A stretch of DNA of 64,000 bases, from assembly GCF_050947875.1 (NCBI RefSeq), contig NC_134574.1, positions 153,848,051 to 153,912,050 of the forward strand. The letters are read 5' to 3'. Origin of the DNA: Dermacentor variabilis (lineage: Eukaryota > Arthropoda > Arachnida > Ixodida > Ixodidae). Below are positions 49,283-59,807 of this stretch, in pieces (the stretch's first letter is position 1; each line of letters opens with the position of its first letter). The notes under the pieces were generated by a model that ran no database searches, was not told where the DNA came from, and was given only the letters and a program-made list of their open reading frames with translations. The translations under genes were made by a program, and so were the position numbers.

Positions 49283-50382
49283 AGCAAAGCGTGTCTCGGC
49301 ATGCTCTGTTCTCTAGCTATCGTCTTTGAGTTGGAAAAATAGCGCTACGCAAGCAAGCGGTCCCCGAGATTGGCCGCGCGATTGGCCGATGACAGGTCTG
49401 TAGACTCCCGGATGACGCAAGGATGGGGAAAGAGACGTCACGGAAGCGAAGCCTCCGGGGAGAGGCCGCATGTCTTTCGAGAGAAGCGAACACGATTTCA
49501 CGCCCGCAGGGCAAGAAAAACAAAAAAACAAAAAACAAAAACAAGAACGACGGACGGTCATAGCAAGGCCGACACGCGGAAGCCGCGAGGGAGGCGAGCC
49601 GACACGGTCGAGATTCACGAGAAGCCGCGGCGGGACTGCATGTGTACGTCGTCACGGAAAATTTTTCGCGCACCTTCGCAAGTTGAAAGAGTGGTTATAC
49701 GCAAGCCGTTTTCATTCCGCATCAGAAACGAGAAATAAAAACAGGACGGCGACCGAAGTGATGTTTTTGTCGAAAAGGGTTGACCTTTCGGCTTCCAGAC
49801 AGAAGAGAGAGAGAGATATTAATGTAAGCTGAAGAAGTCAGCTCTGCTATAAGCAGGGCTTGCTATTTCAGAGGAGGTATTTTCGAGATGACACGATGAA
49901 GAGAATAATACAAGAGGAGAACACTAAAGGAAAAAAGAAAGGAACTAAGCATATTTGGACAAATCAAATAAAGATGTCTTTTAAAAAATATGCTAAAAAT
50001 AGATATTTCACACGGTCGTTTTCTTCACCTGTAGGTGCACCCCTTTGACAACACCTGGTCGGCGTTCTGATTGTGTATTTATTTATTTATTTGGAAGCGT
50101 GAATACCATAAAGCGCTATATCAAGTTAGGAACATGCAAAAGGCACTTAGAAGTCGCTGCGATGAGAACTATTAATCACGAGCAGGAACATGCATAAAGG
50201 CTTTTCACCGCCTCGTACTATCCTTTATTTCCTCGTATAAGTGTTTCCCTTGCGTTGTGTGTAGCCGTCATGAATTCATACCGCTTCCACACGAAGACTA
50301 CGCCGGGATGACGTGGATAAACGCGAACAAACAGACGCAACGCGGCGTGAGAGACGCCAAATAACCAAAAGAGTTCATAAAA

Positions 50383-50414
50383 GCATGGATGGATGGATGG
50401 ATGGATGGATGGAT
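50383..50414. repeat. (ATGG)n microsatellite
   Basis: About 8 tetranucleotide units. Confidence 0.95.
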
Positions 50415-50514
50415 GTTATGAGCTTTCCAGTAGAAACGAGACAGTGGGTTGCGGAACCAAGCTCTTGTTCTTATTTCGCCTAATGTCCGACCCGTCTTTA
50501 CAAACACACTCACT

Positions 50515-50515
50515 C

Positions 50516-50585
<70 letters not shown>

Positions 50586-50960
50586 TCCAAGCATCAAGCA
50601 TTCTGAACCACTATTGCGAACCTTGTTTTTGTACGCCTCCGTTGTTTGTGGTCTCCTACAGTTTTCTGCCACCAAACCTCAAATCCCCTCTTACTAATCT
50701 CTGTTGCGGACATGTTTGCTTTCTCCCTGCTATCCCTGAACTCACGGGCTTCAAGGAGGCCGGAGGAGAATAAACCTAAAACTGAGCAGGTGTCTTCACA
50801 TTCTAATAAAACATGCTCCATCCTTTAGTTTTACCGCAGCAAGCCCATGCTTCTTCCTTGACGTGCCTCGCTTTATAGGTACGCGTTCTAAGGCATCCTG
50901 GTCTCGCTTCGAGAAGTAAAGAGTTTCCTTTTGAGTTATCACAAACTGTGTCTTTCCTCT
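50515..50960 (-). mobile_element. Non-LTR retrotransposon 3' fragment with (ATT)n tail
   Basis: The minus-strand frame 50821 to 50594 reads MEHVLLECEDTCSVLGLFSS, later GFEVWWQKTVG, and then stops. The EHVLLEC motif resembles the Cys/His-type end (E.T.EH.LL.C) of many non-LTR retrotransposon second ORFs. An in-frame stop lies just upstream, so the copy is dead. The (AAT)n tract at 50517-50584 sits where its 3' tail would be on the minus strand. The left limit of similarity is unclear. Confidence 0.45.
50517..50584. repeat. (AAT)n microsatellite
   Basis: About 22 trinucleotide units; likely grown from the LINE tail described for 50515-50960. Confidence 0.97.
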
Positions 50961-50999
50961 TACGTATGGTTACTCGTAGCAGGTTTCTTTTCCGTTGCC

Positions 51000-51660
51000 G
51001 CCAGCCATGCGCCAGCGCCGAGAACGCCCCGCGCGGCTTCCACGGTGAAGTTCCGCGCATTGTTGTGAAACGGAGCGCGTCAAGAGACGGACGCTGTCGG
51101 CTATTCTCGGCCCCACCAGAGACCCCCTCCTCCTCTCGCACCGCGTTTGGGAAAGCCGTGTCTCTGTCCTCACCACCGTACGTCATCGCTGCCCCCACCT
51201 CCTCCTTCCACCTCTCTTACCTCCCTCCCTCCTCTTCCTTCTCCTCCCCCTCCTCATTTCTCTCTCTCTTTGTCAATGCGCGCCCAGGAGAGCGCACGTG
51301 TGACGACCCCTTTGCTGCCCTGGCGAACAAAACATCCGTCAATCGACAAATTCAACCGGAAAAGCTACGGGGTTAATTAGCCGACCCGACCCGTCAATCG
51401 AGGAGCGAGCGGCTTCGACCGCAAGAAGTCGCCCGTGCCGAGGGAAATGCGCGCCGGCGCCGCAAATTCTGGGCACGAAACCGAAATAACGCCTTCCGAG
51501 CGCGCGCGCTCTTCGCAAGCAGTGGCGCCTCGAACTGTGATGACACGACACGCGCCAGCGTCCCGCGCCTAAAGACAAGCACGTGGCCCCAATCGCGCAA
51601 GGCCCGTGCCTGCGCCGGCAGCGCGTTTTTTTCGGGTGTCCTCACCGGAACCGAACGGAA
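51000..51660. other. CpG-rich block
   Basis: GC- and CpG-rich sequence with a C/T-rich stretch at 51.12-51.27 kb. Open frames on both strands are Arg/Ser/Pro-rich and not recognisable. It is a possible promoter region only. Confidence 0.2.
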
Positions 51661-52220
51661 ACGAAAGGGGGAATGCATACTCAAGTCATACACAAAGCGG
51701 TCACTGTGCTCGCGAGCATCGCAGTAACTTGCATTGAGCCATTCGTCAAACGTAGCGAAAACGCAGGCTAAGACAACACTAACCGACGAAGACCGAGACA
51801 GATCCGACAAGGGCGCCAGAAGTATTGCAATGCTACACGGGCTATTCAAGCGCGCTACAATAACAAAAGAATCAAGGTGCTGTGCGACAGCCCGATGACG
51901 CGAGAAAAAGAAAATGGCCTCCGAGACGCGAATCTCGGAATGTCTCGGAATGTCTGCATAAAGGTGGCGTCCACTACATGACGTCTATATGACCTGTCTT
52001 TTTCGGCTCCGGCCCCACAATCGCGTCCGGCGCATTCGGCCTGTCAAAAACATAGCCTTTAACACCAGAATTTTAAATCCAGAGGGCGCCGCCCTAATAA
52101 TGGTTCGGAATACGGTGGAACTGCATAACCGCGCAGGGCTATTGCAAAGTCCTGGACGTATCTGCGATACCGCAGCCACCTGAATATCATCAAGGGTTTT
52201 GCCGTTTATCTACGCGTGTC

Positions 52221-52300
52221 GCAGCGCCTCAGTGGCCACGCTGACCTGCCTCTGAGCACGAGGACGCGGGTTCGATTCCCAGCCCCAACAGCCGCAGTGT
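52221..52300 (+). repeat. tRNA-derived SINE head
   Basis: gcgcctcagtggccacg (A box type) is followed by gcgggttcgattccc (B box, 52266-52280). The downstream body does not match the Ruka body, so this is either another SINE subfamily or a head joined to unrelated sequence. It is not a functional tRNA as read: the arms do not pair into a clean cloverleaf. Confidence 0.5.
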
Positions 52301-52740
52301 GTGAGCGCAGAACGCAAGTACGCGCTCGTGTATTTGTAATTATTGTTATTTGTTGCGCGCACTACAACGAATCCCGCGTGGTCAAATTTGCCGTTCTGCA
52401 GACGTTCTGCAGAAAGCCTACAAATTTGTGCCTACAAGGCCAATATATTGTCAATGGACAAATTTTACAGACTAGTCTATGGACAGTCAAAGTACTCGTG
52501 GCTTTATACATTTGATCGACTATTTTCTGCATAATGTCTAACACAAATGTACATAAGATGTATATGTATACACATTTCATAGACCATTCTAGAGACAGTG
52601 GGTGCATGGCTGTACACTTTGCAGAATGTATATAGAAAAATCCTTTAAACTGGTTTATAGAGAGTACAGATTTTTATAAAAAGAACAAATCTATAGAACT
52701 TCAAGGCAGTGAATAACAAGTCGTGTACATCAAGCTCAAC

Positions 52741-52992
52741 CAACCACGGTAGCTTAGCGGCTATGGTGTGGAGCCGCTAAGCTCGAGGTCGTCGGATCGA
52801 ATCCCGGCCCCGGCTGGCCGCATTTCGGCGGGGACAAAATGCAAAAAAAAAAAAACGCCAATGTCCCGTACAATTGTGTTCACGTAAAGATCCCATTGGT
52901 GGTCAAAATTAATCCGGAATCTCCCACTACGGCGTACCTCATAATCAAATCGCGGTTCTCGCACGTAATGCCCCAGAATTCATTCATTCATT
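52741..52992 (+). repeat. Ruka-type SINE, near full length
   Basis: The head is accacggtagcttagcggcta and the B box cggatcgaatcccgg (about 52793-52807). The body follows: cgcatttcggcggg, an A-run, gttcacgtaaagatccc, ggtggtcaaaattaatccgg, tacggcgtacctcataatc. The end is cagaattcattcattcattc. Confidence 0.85.
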
Positions 52993-53129
52993 CACACCAG
53001 GCTTCGTCAAACCGAGCGAACTCTTTTTGTCTCCCTGAGCCGCGCTCTCGCGTCGGTTCAAGGCGCTGCACCGTAAAATAATTTGCCCCCCTTAAAAGTG
53101 AATAACGGCGCAAATCTGCCTACAACTAA

Positions 53130-53280
53130 CATCCTTGGATGTAAGGGTGTGATGTATAGACACATACATTACACTGCCTTTAACTCACACACTTACACCC
53201 AAGGGCGTGAGTTATAGACAGATTTACACCAGTATTCAGATTTAAGCGTGCAAGGGCGTGAGTTATAAACAGACTTGCCT
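53130..53280. repeat. Minisatellite-like units with inverted copies
   Basis: aagggcgtgagttatagacag and aagggcgtgagttataaacag occur about 50 bp apart, with a diverged unit ggatgtaagggtgtgatg before them. taactcac...gtgagtta at 53181-53214 forms a small hairpin. No coding. Confidence 0.55.
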
Positions 53281-54436
53281 TTTATTCACTTTGTGGATGC
53301 AAATTACTTTGCAGCGTATAGCAACTAGGATGGCGCACACGTGGGCACGTGCATTTGCCCGGCCACGAAACGCGAAAACAAAGACGGTCTGACGCGTCGA
53401 AAGCCGACAGTGGAATGCGCGCCTCTTGCCGTGCGGTAAAGACGTTCCTCTCATGCGAGACGGGCCTGCAACACAGGCATCGCGAGAAACAAAAAACATG
53501 TTTACATGCGTGTGCGTGGCGGAATAGGGTAGCTAGGAGCGGTCTTTGCTACAGTGTGCGCTATATATATATGCGACGACGTCGAGTGATAATTTCTAGA
53601 TCCGGCGTCTGAAAGCGTACGTTACAGATGCCTTGCATGAAATATTTACGTTCAGGAGAGAGAGAGAGAAAAAAAAAAAAGCTCGTTTCAGCGATACTTA
53701 CGATCCTGCCAGTACAGCCACCTCGGCTTTTTCCGAGCGGAGCTTGCTGAGCTTGCCGTTCGTGAAGAAAAACGTTGCATTCCCACCCTCCGATTATCTG
53801 TTAACGGGGTATACGATCGAGGCCCCCCATACACTCGAATGAATGGGATATAGTATTAAGCAACCATCACGATAGCAGAGCACCGTAATGTCATTTTTTT
53901 TTTCCCTGTCACAAGCTATCATTACCAACGTGCATATGCTACTATTGAGCGAACGTTTTATGGCGGCGGTTGAGTAGGCATGCTTCGGCGTACGACACGA
54001 AATCACCTTCGCGCTGTCACGGAAAAGGTAAGCGTTCCGACGGTAACGGTTTCAACTTATACGAGACACTTCAGCTGGTTTCAAGCGGGCACGACATTCT
54101 AAATGTGGCTCCTGGACCAAGTACACCATCTTCTGGCGAAAGAAGGACAGATAAACCTGCAATGTTCAGCAGAGAAGTCCACTATATATAGACGAAACAT
54201 CTGTCCCGAAGTTCACTTCGACGCCTGTCAGCACTTACAAACTGCTCGTCGGGTTTGACGCCGTTTAACGTTAGTACGAACGGGAAAGTCAGTGACGGTA
54301 ATTTTAAGTCGGCGTGAGCGTGTATACGCGAGTAAGTGCCGGTGAGCTGATGCGAGTACGTGGGCATAGCAACGTGACTACCGACGAGTGCGGGTACAAT
54401 GAATGAATGAGCACAGAGCCTAACGATGACATTGCT

Positions 54437-54624
54437 GAGTGAGTGAGTGAGTGAGTGAGTGAGTGAGTGAGTGAGTGAGTGAGTGAGTGAGTGAGTGAGT
54501 GAGTGAGTGAGTGAGTGAGTGAGTGAGTGAGTGAGTGAGTGAGTGAGTGAGTGAGTGAGTGAGTGAGTGAGTGAGTGAGTGAGTGAGTGAGTGAGTGAGT
54601 GAGTGAGTGAGTGAGTGAGTGAGC
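54437..54624. repeat. (GAGT)n microsatellite, about 47 units
   Basis: One of the longest tetranucleotide tracts in the window, apparently pure. It uses the same unit as the second half of the tract at 48935-49082. Confidence 0.98.
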
Positions 54625-55497
54625 ATTCGCCCGTTGTGGCGACCTATGTCCGAAATTTACTAAACAGCAAACGTAGTCACGTTATAGACACAAGTCGTTA
54701 GTAAAATCGGGAGGACCCAAGGTTAAGCAACCACCAGGAAGACTTCACTACGCAACATACGTTTATGAGACTAAAGACAACAGATATATAGCTAGTGGTT
54801 GAAGTCCCACTCGTATAGCGCTAACCGAAAACGCATTTAAAGCGCCTCGCACGATGGTCCAGCGCGGGTATCGGGACTGTTGTTTCCGAAAACGACTAAC
54901 GAACCGGAAAGGACGTTGAGTAATAAGCGCGGCGCTCGACAGGGGGCGAACAGCGCCGAACCAACGCACTGCGCCCGGGGCTGCTTGCCCAGGAATAGCC
55001 CGAAGGGCCCAGCCACGTGGCTTGCCACCGACGGCTCCAGCAAAAGCGCGAGAAGGGATGGGTCTTCAATCTTGCGCACGGGGGGCGCGGAAGTGACCTC
55101 CGCGAGACCGCCGCACATGTCGTGAACCCTGCCACGGGAATGACCACGCGGAGGGTCGTGAAAACGGCAAAGTCCTGCGGAGGAAGGGGGGATACGAATA
55201 TTAAAGCGAACAGCGTTTATTTACCGGCTCTACGGCCTTTTTTTTTTTTTTTTTTTTTGGTCGGTGGTCGGACTTTCACCGCCGACGAAAAAAAGGCGCC
55301 AACGCAAGACGCAAGCCAGTGTGTTGCAGAGCGCGTTTGTCGCCGAGTTGTGCGAGTCCCAAGCGATAGGCAGGCGTCGCCCTGCCGGCACTAAAGGAGC
55401 GGCCGGCACGTGCCCAACCCTCCTCCTCTCCCACCGCCCTCTCCCTTTGTGGGAGAGGGTCCGAACCCGCTAGGGCTGCGCTGGTTGACGGTGCTCT

Positions 55498-55668
55498 AAT
55501 AATAATATTTGGGGTTTTACGTGCCAAAACCACTTTCTGATTATGAGGCACGCCGTAGTGGAGGACTCCGGAAATTTTGACCACCTGGGGTTCTTTAACG
55601 TGCACCTAAATCTAAGCACACGGGTGTTTTCGCATTTCGCCCCCATCGAAATGCGGCCGCCGTGGCCG
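55498..55668 (-). repeat. Ruka-type SINE, 5'-truncated, with target-site duplication
   Basis: The minus strand begins within cggccacggcggccgcattt, just after the B box, and runs through the full body to ggcacgtaaaaccccaaata. An 11-bp duplication gacggtgctct flanks it (55487-55497 and 55669-55679). Loss of the tRNA head at insertion is what target-primed reverse transcription predicts for an incomplete copy. Confidence 0.9.
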
Positions 55669-55804
55669 GACGGTGCTCTCGTCCCCGGAGTTACGCAACG
55701 AGACAACAGCGGTTACCAAAAATGTATTCAATGCAACAAATACACGCGTTCAAGGCGCATATCGTTCCTTAAACGAAGCGCGTAGCTTTCTCGGCTGTTC
55801 ACGT

Positions 55805-56514
55805 TGTTGCGTTTCGCCTGCGACACGTGGTTTTGCCGGCGCGACTGCGGCGGGGCGGCAGACATCTTGGCCCGATCGTCGTCGCCGCAACGCTCATCGG
55901 CAGGTGTTTCCAGGCGCGACTGCGGCGATGCGACCGCAAAGGATCACCCTCTCATTCCAGTCATTGTGCCCGAACCAGGCGATGCGAAAGCAGGGATCAT
56001 CCTCTCATTACAGTCATTGTGCCCGACCGGCAGCGCTACGACAGGGTGCTACGAGATCGTGCTCGACATGGTGCTACGGCAGCGCTACGACAGGGTGCTA
56101 CGAGATCGTGCTCGACATGGTGCTACGGCAGCGCTACGACAGTGTGCGTCACCATTAGGCCATTGTACATTCACGTGCTCGTCTTTTGAGGGGTTCCTTC
56201 TTGCCCTCAACTGCGAGAGTATAAAAACAGCTGCCCCCGGACGCCAAAGGGAGGGCTCCGATTTCTTCTGTTGAGTAAAGTGCTCTCCCGTCTCTCTACT
56301 TCGGTCAACCTGACCGCCAACTCTTTGCGATGTTAAAATAAACAAGTTGTTTTGTTGTTACCAGTCGACTCATGCTTTGCCGGGACCTTCGGATGCTTCC
56401 AGTTGTACCCCAGGCCGCCAGGCCAACGCTACCCTTGGGGCTTGCGACCCAGGTACAACCACGGGCGTCAGCGCCGAGTTCCCAACAGGTCGTACCATCG
56501 GTGCGATCCAAACA
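55805..56514 (+). repeat. 5' LTR
   Basis: It runs tgttgcgtttcgcc...gatccaaaca. A TATAAAA lies at 56220-56226 and AATAAA at 56337-56342, giving an R region beginning about 56245-56255 and ending about 56355-56365. Inside U3 a 49-bp unit starting cagcgctacgacaggg is repeated (56031-56079, 56080-56128, partial 56129-56142). Open frames within the LTR are not genes. Confidence 0.95.
56220..56226 (+). promoter_or_regulatory. TATA box of the 5' LTR
   Basis: TATAAAA in gagagtataaaaacagctgc, about 117 bp before the LTR polyadenylation signal AATAAA (56337-56342). This is the normal U3 promoter position. Confidence 0.7.
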
Positions 56515-56868
56515 TCTGGTTGGCAGCGGTGAGATCGCCTCCGCCTTCAAACAACTGTCTGCCAGCGGTGAGATCGCGACAACGGAGGCCAGCAGCGAAG
56601 AGATGCAGTTGACTGTATGCTGAGCAGCTCAACGACGATCCGGGAGCAGTGCAACGAGCCCTGTGTGATGACTGGTTGCCTGCAGCGGAACGACTGCGCT
56701 GGACTCTTGGCTGCGAGGTTTGGTGAGTGCGGGACTTTCTTCTTCTGAGCTTTGCCAGGCTTTTGTTAGTGTCAGAAACAGAGCTGGTAATTGTGGTTGT
56801 CGTTGCTGCCGGGTTAGTTTGCGGCAAGACAATAGTAAGCAGTAGAGAAAGCAGCATTCAGAGCAGCC
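56515..56868 (+). other. Retrotransposon leader with probable primer-binding site
   Basis: The sequence right after the 5' LTR is tc then tggttggcagcgg. TGG within the first few bases is what a tRNA-primed site needs, but I could not name the tRNA. cagcggtgagatcgc occurs twice in the leader (near 56525 and 56563). The leader ends gagcagccATGG, a good start context. Confidence 0.5.
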
Positions 56869-59322
56869 ATGGATTTGAAGTCGTTGCGCAAACCGAAATT
56901 GTTGGAGCTTGCAAGAGAGTTGGGTCTGGATGTCTCAGACAAACTAAGAAAACCTGAACTGCTAAAGGCTATTCTTGAGTTAGAGGCTGAGGATGACGAG
57001 CTGTCGGAATGCCTTGAGACTATTGAAGAGAGAGAGACTGCAAAAAGACAGGAGCGCGAACTTAAAGAACAGAAAGAAAAAGAAGAGCGCGAAAGTAAAG
57101 AACAGAAAGAGCGAGAGCAACAAGAGCGTGACCGTCAACACGCTTTGGAAATGAAGCGTCTCGAGGTAGAGATGGAACGCGCTCGTAATGGAAGTCAGGC
57201 ACACGGTGCAGGAGAACGCGTATTGTTCAAAATGACTGACCTGATGCGGCCGTTTAAGCTTGGAGAGGACATTGGTTTGTTCCTGGTTAACTTTGAGCGA
57301 ACGTGCGAGAAGCAGGGGTTCTCTCGGGAAACGTGGCCACAGCGCTTGCTCACTTTGTTACCCGGCGAGGCGGCCGACGTAGTCGCTCGCTTGGATAGAG
57401 AGGAGGCAGAGGACTTCGACACAGTGAAATCGAGTCTTCTAAAAAAGTACCGGCTGTCTGCGGAGGCGTTCCGTCGGAAGTTTCGGGAAAGTGAGAAAGG
57501 CAAGAATGAGTCATATACAGAGTTTGCCTACAAGCTAATGTCAAACATACAGGAGTTGTCAGGTGAAGCAATGACAAAGGCCCAGCAGAGGGCCAAGGTT
57601 TATTATGATCGGACAGCCAGGGCCCGTCGTTTTGAGGTTGGCGATGAGGTCATGATATTGCGCACATCGCTAAACAACAAACTAGACGTGCAGTGGGAGG
57701 GCCCAGCACGAATTGTTCAGAAACTGTCGGACGTTAACTACGTGGTAAGTCTGCCAGGAAAGCGGAAAGCACAGCAAGTTTACCACTGTAATCTGCTCAA
57801 ACCTTATAGACAAAGGGAAGCAGTGGTGTGCATGATGGTAAACGTTCCTGAAGAGCTTCCGGTCGAGCTTCCGGGACTAGGCTCAGTGACGAACAGGGAA
57901 GACACCGGTCAAGTCATTAGTGACCTTATCAGTAAAGCACCGCTGTCGCCCGAGCAGAAAACCGAACTACACCAGCTATTACAAGAGTTTCAAGGTCTGT
58001 TCTCTGAGAGGCCTGGTAGGACTTCTGTACTTACTCATGATATAGAACTTACCTCCACAGAGCCAGTACGATCCAAGGCGTATCGGGTGTCACCCCGCCA
58101 GAGCGATATTATGGAGGCTGAGGTAAAGAAAATGCTACAGCTCGGTGTTATTGAGGCAGGTGAGAGTGGTTATACCTCCCCTTTGATTTTAGTTGAGGTA
58201 CCGGGCAAGGAACCTCGTCCTTGCGTCGACTACCGCAGGCTTAATTCCATCACTAAGGATCAAATTTATCCGATCCCTAACATCGAGGAGCGCCTTGAGA
58301 AAGTTAGTAGCGCTCAGTTTATTTCCACCCTAGATCTTGTCAGGGGTTATTGGCAGGTTCCACTTACAGAAGAGGCTAGTAGGTATGCGGCGTTCATTTC
58401 ACCAATGGGAACATTCCGTCCTAAAGTGTTGAGTTTTGGTTTGAAGAACGCGCCATACTGTTTTTCAAGTCTCATGGATAAAGTGTTGCGGGGACAGCAA
58501 GAATTCGCTTTACCGTATCTAGACGACGTAGCGATATTCTCCGCATCCTGGTCTGAGCATATGGCACACTTGCGGGCAGTGCTAACCCGCCTGCGCGAAG
58601 CGGGCTTGACAGTCAAGGCTCCTAAGTGCCAGTTAGCACAGGCCGAGGTTGTCTACCTCGGTCACGTGATTGGTCAGGGTCGTCGCCGCCCCTCTGAAAT
58701 AAAAGTGGCCGCTGTGCGAGACTTTCCGCAACCGCGCACCAAGACCGATATTCGGTCGTTCTTGGGTGTCGCCGGCTACTATCAGAGGTACATCCCTAGG
58801 TACTCTGATATCGCGGCTCCCCTGACGGATGCTCTAAGAAAAACAGAGCCTCAAACAGTCGTCTGGGACGAGACAAAGGAAAGAGCTTTTAGCGCCCTAA
58901 AGAGTGCCCTAACAAACCAGCCTGTGCTACGATCGCCAGACTATACAAAAGGGTTCATTGTTCAGTGCGATGCTAGTGAGCGAGGCATGGGCGTTGTACT
59001 GTGCCAACGGGAAAAGGGAGAAGTAGAACACCCCGTCCTGTATGCTAGTCGTAAGCTGTCCAGTCGTGAGCAGGCGTATAGCGCCACCGAGAAAGAGTGT
59101 GCGTGTCTCGTGTGGGCCGTTCAGAAATTGTCATGCTATCTAGCCGGCTCGAGGTTTATCATTGAGACGGATCACTGCCCTCTCCAATGGCTGCAGACCA
59201 TCTCTCCCAAAAATGGCCGCCTCCTGCGCTGGAGCCTCGCTTTACAACAATATTCCTTTGAGGTGCGTTACAAAAAGGGGAGTCTCAACGGTAACGCCGA
59301 TGGCTTAAGTCGAAGCCCCTAA
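56869..59322 (+). CDS. Gag-(integrase C-terminus)-RT-RNase H polyprotein of Gypsy-type retrotransposon
   Basis: 817 codons without interruption. Residues 4-37 form a SAP-like helix pair (SLRKPKLLELARELGL...LRKPELLKAILE). Residues about 45-115 are a charged coiled coil rich in EKEERE. Residues about 122-228 are a Gag capsid region (FKLGEDIGLFLVNFERT, then WPQRLLTLLPGEAADVV). At about residue 230 it changes to an integrase tail: AQQRAKVYYDRTARARRFEV (238-257), GD-VMIL, QWEGPARIV (275 on, GPY/F-type) and YHCNLLKPY (305-313). RT follows: SPEQK (360-364), PCVDYRRLN (451-459), LDLVRGYWQ (488-496), active site YLDD (550-553), FLGVAGYYQRYIPRYS. RNase H has CDAS (D701), EKE (E741-E743) and ETDH (D768), then ends NADGLSRSP. 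No protease DSG/DTG or integrase D,D-35-E core exists. The clean end after RNase H shows integrase does not follow RT here. Confidence 0.93.
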   Translation: MDLKSLRKPKLLELARELGLDVSDKLRKPELLKAILELEAEDDELSECLETIEERETAKRQERELKEQKEKEERESKEQKEREQQERDRQHALEMKRLEVEMERARNGSQAHGAGERVLFKMTDLMRPFKLGEDIGLFLVNFERTCEKQGFSRETWPQRLLTLLPGEAADVVARLDREEAEDFDTVKSSLLKKYRLSAEAFRRKFRESEKGKNESYTEFAYKLMSNIQELSGEAMTKAQQRAKVYYDRTARARRFEVGDEVMILRTSLNNKLDVQWEGPARIVQKLSDVNYVVSLPGKRKAQQVYHCNLLKPYRQREAVVCMMVNVPEELPVELPGLGSVTNREDTGQVISDLISKAPLSPEQKTELHQLLQEFQGLFSERPGRTSVLTHDIELTSTEPVRSKAYRVSPRQSDIMEAEVKKMLQLGVIEAGESGYTSPLILVEVPGKEPRPCVDYRRLNSITKDQIYPIPNIEERLEKVSSAQFISTLDLVRGYWQVPLTEEASRYAAFISPMGTFRPKVLSFGLKNAPYCFSSLMDKVLRGQQEFALPYLDDVAIFSASWSEHMAHLRAVLTRLREAGLTVKAPKCQLAQAEVVYLGHVIGQGRRRPSEIKVAAVRDFPQPRTKTDIRSFLGVAGYYQRYIPRYSDIAAPLTDALRKTEPQTVVWDETKERAFSALKSALTNQPVLRSPDYTKGFIVQCDASERGMGVVLCQREKGEVEHPVLYASRKLSSREQAYSATEKECACLVWAVQKLSCYLAGSRFIIETDHCPLQWLQTISPKNGRLLRWSLALQQYSFEVRYKKGSLNGNADGLSRSP

Positions 59323-59807
59323 CGTAGGAATCAGCCTCAAAATTGTTTGTTACTGATGTTTTTCTTCCTGAGGCAGGATTTTTTTTAACATATTGCTTTT
59401 GTTTAGTGTTTCAAAGTGATGATATGCTTTCTAGTGCAATTTTTCAATTTGTGGACGCGTTCTGAGTGATGCTAGACTACTGTAAGGAACTAGGCAGTGG
59501 TATAAAAAGGGGAAAGAGCCTGGCAGGGCTTAGTGAGGGTTGTGCCGTGCTTGCTGACTGAGCGGTTGAGTTTCAGCGTAGTTCTAACGCTTGCCGGGAA
59601 CGAGAACAAAAATGTGAACTCTCCCGAAGTCACTTTGCAGTGTCCCGTGCGAACCTGAACGAGAGAACGAGGCCTTCTCTGTGCGCTGCGCTCAAGGAAC
59701 GTCGAGGGACGCCCGACTTCGGTTATGAGCATCATCGAGCGACATCCCTCCGGACAGCGGATGCAGTCCCCTGTCCATCGGGATCTCCTTCCCCCGGCGG
59801 GGCGGTC
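59323..59807 (+). other. 3' untranslated part of the retrotransposon
   Basis: Non-coding stretch between the stop codon and the 3' LTR. It contains ggtataaaaagggg at 59499-59512, a TATA-like box in an unexpected place. The G-rich ggcggggcggtc at 59796-59807 directly before the LTR is a poor but possible polypurine tract. Confidence 0.6.

Noticed and set aside
52221..52300. Functional tRNA gene
   Set aside because: A and B boxes are present but the acceptor and anticodon arms do not pair; best explained as a SINE head. The same applies to the other B-box hits in the window.
55673..56274. Overlapping 120-160-codon open frames in both LTRs
   Set aside because: They lie inside U3/R/U5, are duplicated only because the LTRs are, and contain the 49-bp tandem repeat; no protein similarity.
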